A DNA stretch of 64,000 bases, taken from Azolla caroliniana. Taxonomy: Eukaryota > Polypodiophyta. A model generated the notes under the pieces. It saw only the letters and a list, made by a program, of their open reading frames with translations, made no database searches and was not told the origin of the DNA. Shown here in pieces: positions 36,391 through 47,978 of the stretch. How positions within the stretch are numbered: the stretch's first letter is position 1; every line of letters begins with the position of its first letter. A program made the position numbers and the translations under genes. The stretch lies in NCBI GenBank assembly GCA_043228905.1, contig JBHGNT010000005.1, positions 124,001 to 188,000 on the forward strand, written 5' to 3'.

Positions 36391-36797
36391 TGTTGAGTAG
36401 ATTGTAGAGCATAGTTTTGGTTTATGTATGAAATGGAACCAAGTCCTATACGACGTGGGGAAGTTTAGTTTTGGATTCTATAAAATAGGAAACATTTTGT
36501 GCAAGTCCTATCATATGGAAAAACTTACTTGTGAGTTCAATTCTATGGAGAAAACTCTCTTCTTTCATGTCCTATCAAATGGGAAAACTTATGAGTCGTA
36601 TTCGATGGGGAAACTTTCTTCCACGTCCTTTCAAATGGGAAAAGTTTCATCCTCACACATCCTTACGCCATTTTTGTAAATACCAAATTGTTGTTTGTGA
36701 GGAGCCTTGCATCTGAAGCTATTGTAAGGCCTATGTTTGAGGATTAAAAAAATAAAATGTGAGCTAGACTTTTTGTTGGATTGATTTTTTCTTATTC

Positions 36798-36853
<56 letters not shown>

Positions 36854-36880
36854 CACTATTTCATTATTCTGTTGCCGTAA
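36391..36880 (+). repeat. Possible decayed Copia-type LTR
   Basis: The segment GTGGGAG|TGTTGAG at 36384-36397 looks like a polypurine tract followed by the TG start of a 3' LTR. A TATA-like TCTATAAAATAGG follows at about 36478. Downstream, TCCTATCAAATGGGAAAACTT-like units recur near 36444, 36507, 36577 and 36629. No second LTR, target duplication or clear polyprotein was found by eye, so this is a suggestion only. The (TA)n tract at 36799-36850 is included. Confidence 0.3.
36799..36850. repeat. (TA)n microsatellite
   Basis: About 26 uninterrupted TA dinucleotides. Confidence 0.95.
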
Positions 36881-39800
36881 GGTATGCCTTTTAAGACATG
36901 TATTTCTTAATACATAATATAAGAGATTTAGATCTCTTCATTGATTTGATAAATTATTTCTTAAATCATGTGACAAGTCACAATAGTGAAGAACTTGATT
37001 TACAACAATGAAGTTGTGGGTTCAAGGCTTGATGTTGTGTTCACATGGTCAATTTTCTGGTCTGAGATCATGTCTTGCTTCTCGCATGCTAAACTACAAT
37101 GTGAAGGCTTTACTTGGGTGAGCTTCGGTTTTAGATCATGCATCCTTTCCCGACTAGACATTACATACTAAAACAAGATTAAAAATATTTACCTTTACAT
37201 TATATATGTTTATCTAGCATTTTTCGATTGCCTCGTCATAAGTTTCTAAATAAATTTGATGACCTTAAGGTTTGAACTGTAAACTATGGGTCCAATGTTT
37301 TTGAAAAACAGCAACAATATTTTTTATCTTCAAAACATTACACAAACATCTTAGTAGCACTATATTGCATTGTGCAAATTCGTCTACTTTTCTTCTAAAA
37401 AACGATTGGCTTTATAGATTTGTATTCCATAACGAACAATTAATAAATGACACGAATGCATTATAAAAAAGTAATGCATCACCATATCCAAGCGAAGTGC
37501 AATATAAACTCTAATACTCGTCGTGCATTATTCTAGTCGAACCTCACACGATCTTCAGAAAAAAAATGTTTGATCCGATGTTGCAACATTTTCCGATTCA
37601 TGACATAGTACCTTTTTCCATCAAGAAGTGGAGAGTATCAAGAGTGTATCTTCTAGTTCAAGTGCCACATTATCATATCTTTTTGTTTCACTACTTTTAT
37701 GTACAAGAAGTATGCAGTCCATGTACCACTAATATTAGTGTGTCTTCCCAAAAGCATTTCCTCGCTAAATTAAAATGTTTTATTCATTCTCCATTAATAT
37801 TACAAGAATTTAACGCGATGGCCATTTATTTATTCTTGCGTCCTTTTCAAAGTTTCATTGGTAAACATTAATACTCGATGTGTCACCCCTCTCAACAATT
37901 GTGCTAAAAGCTATTATACCTTAATAATAGAAACGTGCATATAAAATGGTCAACAAATGGAATGTCTTGATGTTTCTAAGGGAAATACATGTTGCATTTA
38001 TTGTTAGCATTAGGAGTCGCCACTGTCAACTTGGCATCTTGCTTTGCAAGGCAATTAACTTCTTCATTGAACGACTCGAAGTAAGTTTTTATATTCACAC
38101 ACGTATATAGTATGTTAGTGTATAATTCACGAGAGTGCATTTTGCAAGTTAGAGAACCACACACGGAGGAGGAGAAGGTTTAGTAAATGTCATATAATGA
38201 TACAGGGAGCCGTTAGTACATCATAGGAGAAGGCCTTATATGAGTGGAATGTATGTAAGGCCTAGCATTAACTTACTAACCATGCGATACTCCAAAGATT
38301 ACCTAATGTCGGGAATGTGATTTGAGTAACACCTTGATGCTTGAATCCCCCATGTCTAACAAATCCTAATAATATATTGATTTAGTATTGAGGACAATTA
38401 CTAGCCAACTAGGTCTATCCTAAATAACAATGCAAAGCTTGGATTTCACAAGTTTTTCTTTAGTGGTAGTTTAGGAATAGAAATAACATTTATATGCCTT
38501 TTGTCCATCCTCTCACACACACGTGGTACTTTTCGGAGGTTCGTTGGACTAGGCTATGCGCCATGAAGACCTGTCATTGACAATCACAAAATATAAGTGT
38601 AGGTTACTAATTGTGTCGGAAGGATGTTACCAACAAGCCTCTCAAGCTATATACAAAATATGGAGTTGTTAATTATGCCATAACATAACACACTTAACAT
38701 GTGTGCACACGATTTCTTTACTTCTCTCTACCTAAGCAACATTGAAACAATAAACAATTCTAATTGCTCATTTTGCCCTCTTTTTTATTATCTCCTACCT
38801 CATCATAATCAATGTAAATATAAGTGCCCCAAGAATAACATGCCACTATAATGGCCATTTGTAGCTATACCTCCATGGCTCATGTGTCAATGTCAAGGAA
38901 TATGTTTATAGTGTTCACCTTCCAAACATCTAGTGTACAACATCCCTACTCATGTGCATCCATGACAAAGATATTCTACACACTTGTAAGGCCATGTGTA
39001 ACATAGGTTGATACCACAAATTTTTCATATGTGTCCTTGCCATAATATCATAGGCTAACCCCACATGTGTTCACATTCAAACATCTATTCTATAGCCATC
39101 CCTACATGTCGTTGCCCATGATGGGAAAACCCTACACATGTAGGGCCAAGTGAACCATAAACATACTCCCACCCCAAACTCATCGTACACAAGCTTCAAC
39201 ATATATCAGAGGCGCACCTTACGGAAGTATCCACAATAGTACACAATGACATTACCACGGTCCACAACCATAAATCAACCTAGGTACCGGCACACCATCT
39301 TTATTACCTTTAAGTATGATTCCTTTGAACAAGAGATGATCTATGTATAACATAGTTTATGCTAGGTCTAATAAGCGTATAATTAAATAAGAGAATTAAC
39401 TACTTGCCTGAATAGAGTAGGAAACATACATGCATATGTATGTATATATCCCCTTTATGATAGTGTATGATACTTAATAATTCTAAACACAATAAATGTT
39501 AAGAAATATGAGTGGTTTGAATGGAATGCTTATACCCTTCGCCTCGTCCAAATTGTGAGTATTATGTAATCAACATAAAGTGTTAGCGAAAGCACATATT
39601 TACCATTCATCTTTTGGTTTATTAATAGTAATTTGCCATCAATCTTTATGTAATTTGTTTCTCATGCAAATGATGGTTGTAGAGTTTTCTCATTAAATCC
39701 TCGATATTTGTAGCATCAATTAGATTTCATTCTAAATTTTGGATATTACATAACAAGACAACTAGGAAGTTTTGAATTTGGTAACTTAAGCTTTTAACAT

Positions 39801-40867
39801 GGATGTTAAGCATGTCTAAGTTTTTTGAGGCGCATAAAAGAAATTTCACAAGTTCAATGACACCAATAGTGTATTGGGTTTTATTATTATCTTGAAGGTT
39901 TGTAATAAAATGAATTTTCAAATTTTGTTTTTGGGACCTTTATCAAAACACAATTCGTATGAGAGTATATGTCCACAAATGCCAAAACTCAAGTATATGA
40001 CCTATAAGATTAGTTGACATTGTCAATTAAGTGATAATGCTATCATTCTTCAATTGTCATTGCACCTCATAGTTCAAGCATGGTGGCAATATGGTGGTAA
40101 TATGGCATCACGCCTCACATTACGTTATGTTAGGTGACATGAGTGCCAATTCATCACATACTTCAACAAGAACAAGAACAATTATGTCATGCCATCATCA
40201 TTACTTTAAGTGTGCAGATAATACGACAACATGTGATTATGTTAGGTGATATGGCATCGTGCCTTCACATACGTGGTTTGGGGTGTGCTGACCTTGCAAT
40301 AGTGCTTCGCTAGTTAGGTAACATGGCATCTTATTACACTAGTCGACGCAAACAATCTTTTCGAGTTCCTAAACATGTTGTCATACGAACTTGATTAAAA
40401 GTCATCGATTGACATAGTGCATACCTCAACTAGTTGTAGCTAGTAGACGTGGCATTGCATTTGAGACGCGGAAGTTGTCATGTCAAAGTGAGGCATCATG
40501 TTCCATCGGCTAGCGCAACATGTACTATTTGGCAGTTGATCACAACATTCCAAGAAGACAGAATGATCGGCGAAATAATGGCAAGCATGTCCATGGATCA
40601 CTAGCTTTGAGTGTGCGCGCCGACGTGGTATTGTGTCAACGAATCAGAGAGTAATGAATGGCTATCATGTGTGAAGGGTAGGGCATATATTGTTCTTATA
40701 ATACAACACCACCCCCCATGTGCAACTTGTCATTTTCAAGAACCGCTAGTGTTCACCTTTTCCACAAACTCTTCTTGTAGCAACACATGCTGCAAACAAG
40801 ACACACATAGACACACACAATCTAAAAATCGCCCACACAAATGAACAACAAAAAAAGAAAGCAAAGG

Positions 40868-40869
<2 letters not shown>

Positions 40870-40918
<49 letters not shown>
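40870..40918. repeat. (GA)n tract upstream of the SRS gene
   Basis: About 24 GA units, 320 bp before the proposed SRS start codon. GA-rich tracts are known binding sites for plant BPC/GAGA-binding factors, so a regulatory role is possible but unproven here. Confidence 0.9.
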
Positions 40919-40924
<6 letters not shown>

Positions 40925-41237
40925 GGTTGGCTCTATTCAACTTCACTCACTACATGCATACACATTCCATCGTCATCCCAACAAATGTCAATATGTATGT
41001 GTGTATGTATGTAAAAGAACTAAAATAAAGGAAGAATTAAAGAAAAGTAAGAAATATATATTAGGTATTTAGGTTGTTTGTGCTGGTTGATCCGAGGTGG
41101 TGATCAGATAATATATGTATGTAGATTCTCTCCATCGCTACTCCTCTTTTTTTGTCTGTGTCTCAGTCAGTCAATCTCTGTGTGTGTCTCTCTCTGTTTG
41201 TCTGTGCCGTACGTACCGCGCAGATTGGGATAGGCAT

Positions 41238-43331
41238 ATGGACGATGGGCCACAAGTACAACGCCCTTATCTTCCTTCCTCCTCCTCCTCCGCTGCCGCT
41301 GCCTCTGCCTCTGCCTCTGCCTCTCACGGACAAGCGGGGGCCGCACGTGCGAGCCCGACGCAATCGTTATTCCATCATGGCCCGCACCAGTACTTGTTGA
41401 GGGACACCACCATTACTACTACTGCCAACGCTGCTGATGGTGATGGTGATGGTGATGGTGGTAGTAGCAGCAGCAGCAGCAGGAGGAGGAGGAGTAGCAG
41501 AGGTGGAGGTGGAGGTGGAGGTGGAGTCCCCTGCCAGGATTGTGGGAACCAGGCCAAGAAAGAGTGCGGGCACAGGCGATGCCGGACATGTTGCAGGATG
41601 CGGGGCCTCCACTGCCCAACCCACTTGAAGAGCACCTGGGTACCCCTCAGATCCAAACGCAGCAGCAGCAGCAGCACAACCAGCATGAGGACCAATATGA
41701 CGACGCCCCACCATAATGCCCAATATGACCATTATACCCAACATGCCATCTTCTCGTCTTACTCCTCGGCCGACGCCCACCACGACCACCACCGCCCACG
41801 TTACTGCATCGACCTAATTGGGGCCCCCCCACCCCCACCGCCACCGCCACCGTCAAAGCGAGCACGTAAGATGGTGACGTTCGACACTTCATCATCGATC
41901 ATGGGCCCCCCACCACCCATCCAGCATCAGCATCAGCATCAGCATCAGCAGCAGGGCTACTCATCACCAGATTCACACTATAATAATATTCCTCATCATA
42001 CCACCACCACCACCACACCTACTACTACTACTACTGCTGCTGCTACTGCTGACGATCAACCTGGAGTTGATGATGATGATGATGATGATGATCATCATCA
42101 TCATCATCATGTATTTGGTCCATCATCCACGACTCCTCCTCCTCCTCCTCATGATCACCGCATCGTTACGTCCAGCTCCTACGCCTCCAGAATGCCATCA
42201 TCAGGTTCATCTATCTACCAGCCTCACCACTTCTTCTCTATACTCTCCCCCCCCCCCCACCACCAAAATAAATAAATAAATAAATAAATCTCCTCTCTAC
42301 AGAATTGGCCTGCCCACTTCTTCTCATCTCCTCAATCCAATGACGGACGGATGGATGCACGTACCAATGTTGTTTTGGACGTCACTTCTGTGCCAAACAC
42401 CCTAAACCCTAAACCCTCTTCCAGGAATTTCAGATCTCTCTTCACTCATTGGCCGAGTATCCTAATTTTCATACATGATGGATTCACAATAAATTACGAG
42501 GCAACATTAAGACACTGGAATATATATATATATATACAGTGCACATACATTATAATATAGGAATTTACTTAACCATCCATAAGCTTCTTATGGTTATGGG
42601 TTGCATCTTATCACCAACATAATTCTAAATTACGCATGAATGACTACATCTATCTACCAAGTTGTACATGTTCCTTCCCCCTAGCCTAAGTGACAAGTTT
42701 TAAATTTGGAGCAATATATTATTGAATTTAATGACCGTTAAACCAATACATATGGGTTGCTTATAGTAATACATATACACACCCTTACACAACATGTCGT
42801 CCTTAAAATGTATATACATGCATATTGTAAGGAAAAAACACATGTTATATTGAGTTTTTGTTATAATATTTGTGTGTGCATGTGCATGTAGAATCCGATG
42901 CTTTGATCCACCCTCTCTTGGAAGTCCGAACGGAGGCAACCTTTGAGTTTGTAAAATTAACAAATCTTGCCGTCCATCCGAGGCAAGAAGAATATGCTTA
43001 TAAAACAAGAGTCAAGATTGGAGGTAGATGTTTTCAAGGCTTTCTCTTTGATCAAGGTTTGGATAGATCAATCAACGTAGCTACGACAACGACTAGAGGA
43101 GAAGCCACGAATGTGCAACATCTTGAGCTCCTGCAACTAGCATCAACAAACTCTAATCCTATGATGGATTTTGAGAGTTTGTATAGTTCAGGTAACATTC
43201 ATGTAAATTTCCTAATTCACCAATCTTTGCATCGTTCAATGTTCATCTTTAGATTAATTTTACGAGGAGGTATAGAGTTATACCCATTCCACCTTGTTGA
43301 TAATCTAGCAGTTAACTTTATATCTTTTTGA
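41238..43331 (+). CDS. SHI/STY/LRP1 (SRS) family transcription factor
   Basis: SRS proteins are plant-specific nuclear activators controlling auxin synthesis and lateral organ development. Exon 1 (41238-42204) and exon 2 (42892-43331) join in phase 1 across GT/AG, giving 468 aa. The RING-like zinc finger is at about residues 99-136 ([20 protein letters not shown], then [18 protein letters not shown]) with all Cys/His ligands present. Exon 2 carries the second family domain: [38 protein letters not shown]. Its signature IGGH reads IGGR here. The linker is swollen by runs of Ser, Gly, Pro, His-Gln, Thr, Asp and His encoded by trinucleotide repeats. The start MDDGPQVQ is preferred over an upstream in-frame Met whose extension is CT-repeat derived. 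A GT at 43192 (TTCAG|GTAACA) could open a further intron, so the last 47 residues are uncertain. Confidence 0.9.
42268..42290. repeat. (AAAT)n microsatellite in SRS intron
   Basis: Five AAAT units following a run of C, shortly after the proposed exon 1 donor at 42205. Confidence 0.85.
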
Positions 43332-44429
43332 GAATTCTTATTAGAGTAAGTAACTTCCACTATTAAAGCACTTAGTTTCAATATTGTGTGCACAATATTG
43401 TTATGGAGGAGTTAACATGTGTTGGGAAACCATGTAATAGTAGTAGTAGTAGCAACAACATGAATGGTTTGCAAAGTTTGTTTCAATATGTTTGACACAA
43501 CGTTATCACGTTATCAAACTATGTAATTAGTGAATGGTGATGAGTATGCGTGAATCACGTTATCACACACATATTTAAGGAATAATTAGTGTATTCCTCA
43601 CAATATTCACGTAATAATAATAGTGTCCATAACACTTAAGTCCTTGACATATACAGATGGGCCCAACCCATTTAACTCGAATTAGTCCCATAGAAATATG
43701 TATTTTTTTTCCCAAAATGAAGCTACTTTCCCATTAGTTAAGAGAGATTATTACAGAAAGACTATACAAGGTGACTTATATATAAATTGGGGAATCAGTA
43801 GATGTACATTGTAGCCTTTCGAAATGACTACTTAATGTAAGTAAGTAGATACCCCTAGAAGTATGTACATATTGTCTTAGAATGAGTTCTCTGAGCTCGA
43901 ACCCGGAATCGACCTAACTAACCCTAGATCGAACCAGCCTTAACTGCCGTGTTCTCCCTCGATGATGACCGATGTCTTCAGCTATGCAGAGCCATCCTCA
44001 ACGATACGATTGGAGCCTAAATCTATCTGCAGCAGGCCATTGTGCTTTTCTTTTCTGACACATGTGCAGGCTCAACGACATAGATTTGGTAGAACTTGAA
44101 CGAATGAAAGAAGCTGGTGTTAGAAATGTACACGAATATGGGTGAGTAAAAGCAGACCCTAAATACTGTGGAGGGTTCACACGATGGTTTCTGTGCAATT
44201 TGCACAAAGCTTACAGTAGCCTACAGGCTATATATACATATGTGAATAGTAGTGCAAGTTAGTTAATTGCATCAGGTTTTTCTATATGTGCGCTTAACAT
44301 GAAAGCTATGTGCAAGCTTGTACGAAGGCTCTGAACCTTTCACACAGTGCCTTTTGCTTTTTGGGTGAAGCGTGCGGCCCCATAGGTGATTGTTCCATAG
44401 GTGATTGTTGTGCTCTTTCCGTCATTGTT

Positions 44430-44545
44430 TTATGTGTAGTTTTTACACCATACTTTTTGGTGTGTAGTTTTTTTTACACCATAGTTTTTTATGTGTAGTT
44501 TTTACACCACATTTTGTTATGTGTAGTTTTCACAATATAATTTAG
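44430..44545. repeat. Four ~30-bp tandem units with internal dyad
   Basis: The unit GTGTAGTTTTTACACCA plus a T-rich spacer repeats near 44432, 44460, 44491 and 44520. Each unit has the small inverted repeat TGTGTA...TACACC. No function is proposed. Confidence 0.8.
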
Positions 44546-45486
44546 TTGCGAGTTTTGTACATGACAGTTGAAGTGCAGATGATCTGCTGCATAAATTTTC
44601 TTTTGGGAAAGCTTGGGGTAGATTTTGTGAAAATTCTTCTTGCAAAATATGTGTTGTATGGAACGTTCATGCAAATTGCTGGATTTGTTTAATTTTCCAT
44701 CTTTAGGGCAAGCAAACTTACTTGATTTCACAATTCCTGATTTTTGTGAAGCTATTAGCTTCATGGAGTTCGTTACTAGAGGAAGATTTCTAAACGAAAA
44801 CAGAACAAACCTTAATTTAAACAACTAAACTCCGCGATTTAACCCCTGCTTGGTCTACTTTGGTGGCATGGAATGATCTCCTCCTTACTCATGCAGGGTC
44901 CGCCTAGATTGTCAAACCTTGGGAGCTTAACAAAACCCCATTGATAGCGTTAGGTTAGTTCAACTGATGTTGTCTCATAGGGTCGGATCATTGTCTTTCC
45001 TTAACTCGTTAGTAAAATGTGTCGTTTACAGTGGGGAATTTGATCCAGATAGTATATAACTGAACTTGCTTGATCGCTTATGAGGAGTTAATTAACCAAG
45101 AAAGGATCGTTAAAAGTCTAAACTAATTAAACATGCTTTAATAACTTAAACAGTATTACACGAAATTTAGGTATGCAAGATTGACCACTTTCAATCAATT
45201 AATCAACTGCTTAAAATAAAGAATTTAAGCTAGTCTTAGAAATGGTGTTTGTGCACAATATTCTTTGTTATTGATCCTAGTGGCTTCTGTATTAATCACT
45301 AAATGAACAAATCAACCAGAAGCTCCTTGGAACTTTCCGATTTAACGGGGGGAGCTTATGGTGAAAAAGCTCCAGTAAGGCTGGTTGAGCATTGATGGCT
45401 ATTCTTAGCAATCCAGCCAACTTAAACTCCAGGCTCTTGCACACGAGTAAGAATAAGTGCCAATCATTCTGAAGCCAGGTAATCTA

Positions 45487-45641
45487 GGGCTAATCACTAA
45501 GCCAGCAAATATTGCAGAAATTAATATATTGTAAGTGTTCCCTACCCTAATCTATTATTGAAAAGGGCTAATGACTAAGCCTGCAAATATTGCAGAAATG
45601 AATATATTGTAAGTGTTCCCTACCCTAATCTATTATTGGAA
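45487..45641. repeat. 78-bp direct tandem duplication
   Basis: Copies at 45487-45564 and 45565-45641 differ at only about five positions (for example AATCACTAAGCCAG against AATGACTAAGCCTG), so the duplication is fairly recent. Confidence 0.92.
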
Positions 45642-45727
45642 ATTAAGTTATTAGTCCTCACTACTTAATTAATACACATTAATTACCTTAAGTCACCACA
45701 AAATACTTATATATATAGGAAATATGT

Positions 45728-45732
<5 letters not shown>

Positions 45733-45765
<33 letters not shown>
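45733..45765. repeat. (TA)n microsatellite
   Basis: About 16 uninterrupted TA units. Confidence 0.95.
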
Positions 45766-45768
<3 letters not shown>

Positions 45769-47978
45769 AACATGTGTAATTAAGTTTGTGATCTTGTTTA
45801 CTTGAATGTGTTAAGAGTCTATTTAATCAATAGACCAAATAAAACTAAAAGAAATGTGAATAAATAGGATAGAAGAACCCTATCCTCACGACCACCCCTT
45901 AGCTATGATCAAGACATATCTAGCCTATCATTGACATCCCATAGTGATGGATATTAGGATGATTAATACTTTGGAATAGGTAACACGATTGTCACGACGA
46001 AAGCCTAGCCCACACTACTAGTGTCTCAAGACTTTGGGTTTTGGATATATTATGTGTTTCGGGAGGGTAGCTAGGCCTAATATTTATACTTCTTCCTAGG
46101 CCCCTTAATTCATATTATAAAACTTTGTCCTATGAATTGTTGCGCCATTGAAACTAGAGGTTCAAGCTGGATTAGCAACAAATTGTTAAGATTCATATAA
46201 TTTGAAAGTTCATGTGATGGTTGTGCGATTAAGATGTGATTTCATGGTTTGGTTCTGTCTCAAATCAAATCGTTGCCAATTAGTAGTTTTAAGTTATAAT
46301 GTTAAAACTAAACTATCAAGATATATGTCAATGGTTCTTGGTTTGATTTTGGTTCAATCCAAATTCTTGAAATCGAGGGATAACGCAAGTCGGTATAATT
46401 CAAAACCAAACTAGAAAATAAGGTAAACCACGGTTTCAACACAAACCAACTCAAATTTGCCAATTGTTAATGGTTAGAACAATTATGATACAACTACTAT
46501 TTTGTGACCAGAGGACATATTGAATATAAGAACATCAACAGCATGACTTACATAATCGATAACATTAAAGTCGATCTCCAAATTACTCAAACAAATGATC
46601 ATATATGATGTATGAAGCTAAACATGACAATGAGAGAACTTACAATTTTTTCTTAGGTCAATTATACAATTTTGATTGGTTTTCTATATTTATAGGTCTT
46701 CAATAGCATGCTTAGTTGTGATATTATGTGCGTGGAGACAAGCCAAGAAGAATTGTTTGGAATTGACGCATATGACACCAAAGTGGATGGTACTATTTTG
46801 CAACCGATGGACACATTTACACACTTTCCACATCATTCATCATCGACGAAATGTTCCATGGATTTGTGTCCAGATTTTGGATGCTCACCTCAATAATTGT
46901 CGATGAAACACAAACGGTGGATATGTTTGGCTCAATTTAACACAATCACAAAAGTGCAGTTCGAGAAAGTGACGTAATCAATTAATTTATGTAATAATAT
47001 GACATTCCCAAATTTGTAACTAGTCACGAAAATACTAGTTACTATTCATAAAGAACATAGTGAAGGTTGATTTAAGGCCAATTTAATATTAAAAAATTGG
47101 AATCAAGTAATGCTTGTATATGTTTTTGATCTAGCATTATCAACCAAAAAGGATCTAAATGCCAACACTACTCATTGCATGACATTACATGCAAGAAGAT
47201 AAGGTGATATTTACAACATAATGTGGTAAACGAGGGATAGTGCTCACTCTTCCTTCATCAACCATAAAGGGTGGCTCAATCTTCATGGAGGTATTGATCT
47301 ACACCTCACTTTCCAAAGAGCCCAATCATATCAGATCAATACACATATCAGAGAAGCCTGGGAAATGCAATGTACTTGTAATAGCGCCATGTGGAAATAA
47401 TCCTTTGATTGAATTGCAAGTTCTTAATTGGCAATAGCTCTATGCACATTTATGGTAGAGGCTAAAGGCGTGGCCTAATGCGTTCAATGGAAAGATGCAA
47501 AATAAGGGTCTCTATTGCTTATAGTAATTTACTGGCTGCAAGGCATGCTATGTATTAGTTTGATTTAGTTCCCATTTTTTTATAACAATAATATCAAGTT
47601 GTATTTGTTGTTTCAATTTTCAAGGGTTCTGAATTTGATTTTAGAAGTTTTAACATTTGTTTTTTAATTAGATTCTTTTGATTAATTCTTTGTTTTACTT
47701 TTAATTATTGCAAAAAAGAGAGAAATAATTGCACATAATGTGCCAATGGAATAAATCGCTTGTCAGCATCCAAAAAATTATAATTCTGTGTTACAGAATG
47801 CAATGACAATGGCGTCATTTGGAATGCTAGGGAGAAAACCTCCAATGTTATATCCTTTATATACACCATATCCACACGAGATGCACAAATATAGTATAGC
47901 TAAACTCTTCATATATCCACGTTATTGACCATGTTTCTTGAAGAATTTATTGAGGACAATATGGCATGCCCTAACATT

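Larger units (their letters stand above)
32277..41237. other. Nine-kilobase spacer between HWS-like and SRS genes
   Basis: The first kilobase is the leader and promoter side of the HWS-like gene, dense in GAGG, GA, TA and CT microsatellites. Beyond that I find no gene. Notable items are a TTGTC/CTGTC pentamer array (33537-33592), a 20-C run (about 34905-34924), a possible decayed LTR (36391 onward), a long TA tract (36799-36850) and, before the SRS gene, a long GA tract. ORFs are short and repeat-driven. Confidence 0.5.
43332..47978. other. Spacer between SRS and SH2 genes
   Basis: No gene recognised. It contains an isolated exon-like segment (44070-44141), a short tandem array (44430-44545), a 78-bp tandem duplication (45487-45641) and a TA microsatellite (45733-45765). 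A GGTTTGGTT/CGTTGCCAATT-type stretch (about 46230-46470) recalls the subterminal sequence of the hAT-like element at 8.7-9.2 kb, but without a target duplication I could find. Confidence 0.5.

Noticed and set aside
41367-41895. Long antisense ORFs over the SRS exon (141, 106 and 82 aa)
   Set aside because: They are reverse readings of trinucleotide repeats in the SRS exon, with no start context or domain of their own.
46130-46480. Third hAT-like MITE
   Set aside because: GGTTTGGTT and TTGCCAATTGTTA-like pieces are present, but the candidate ends face the same way and no 8-bp duplication was found.
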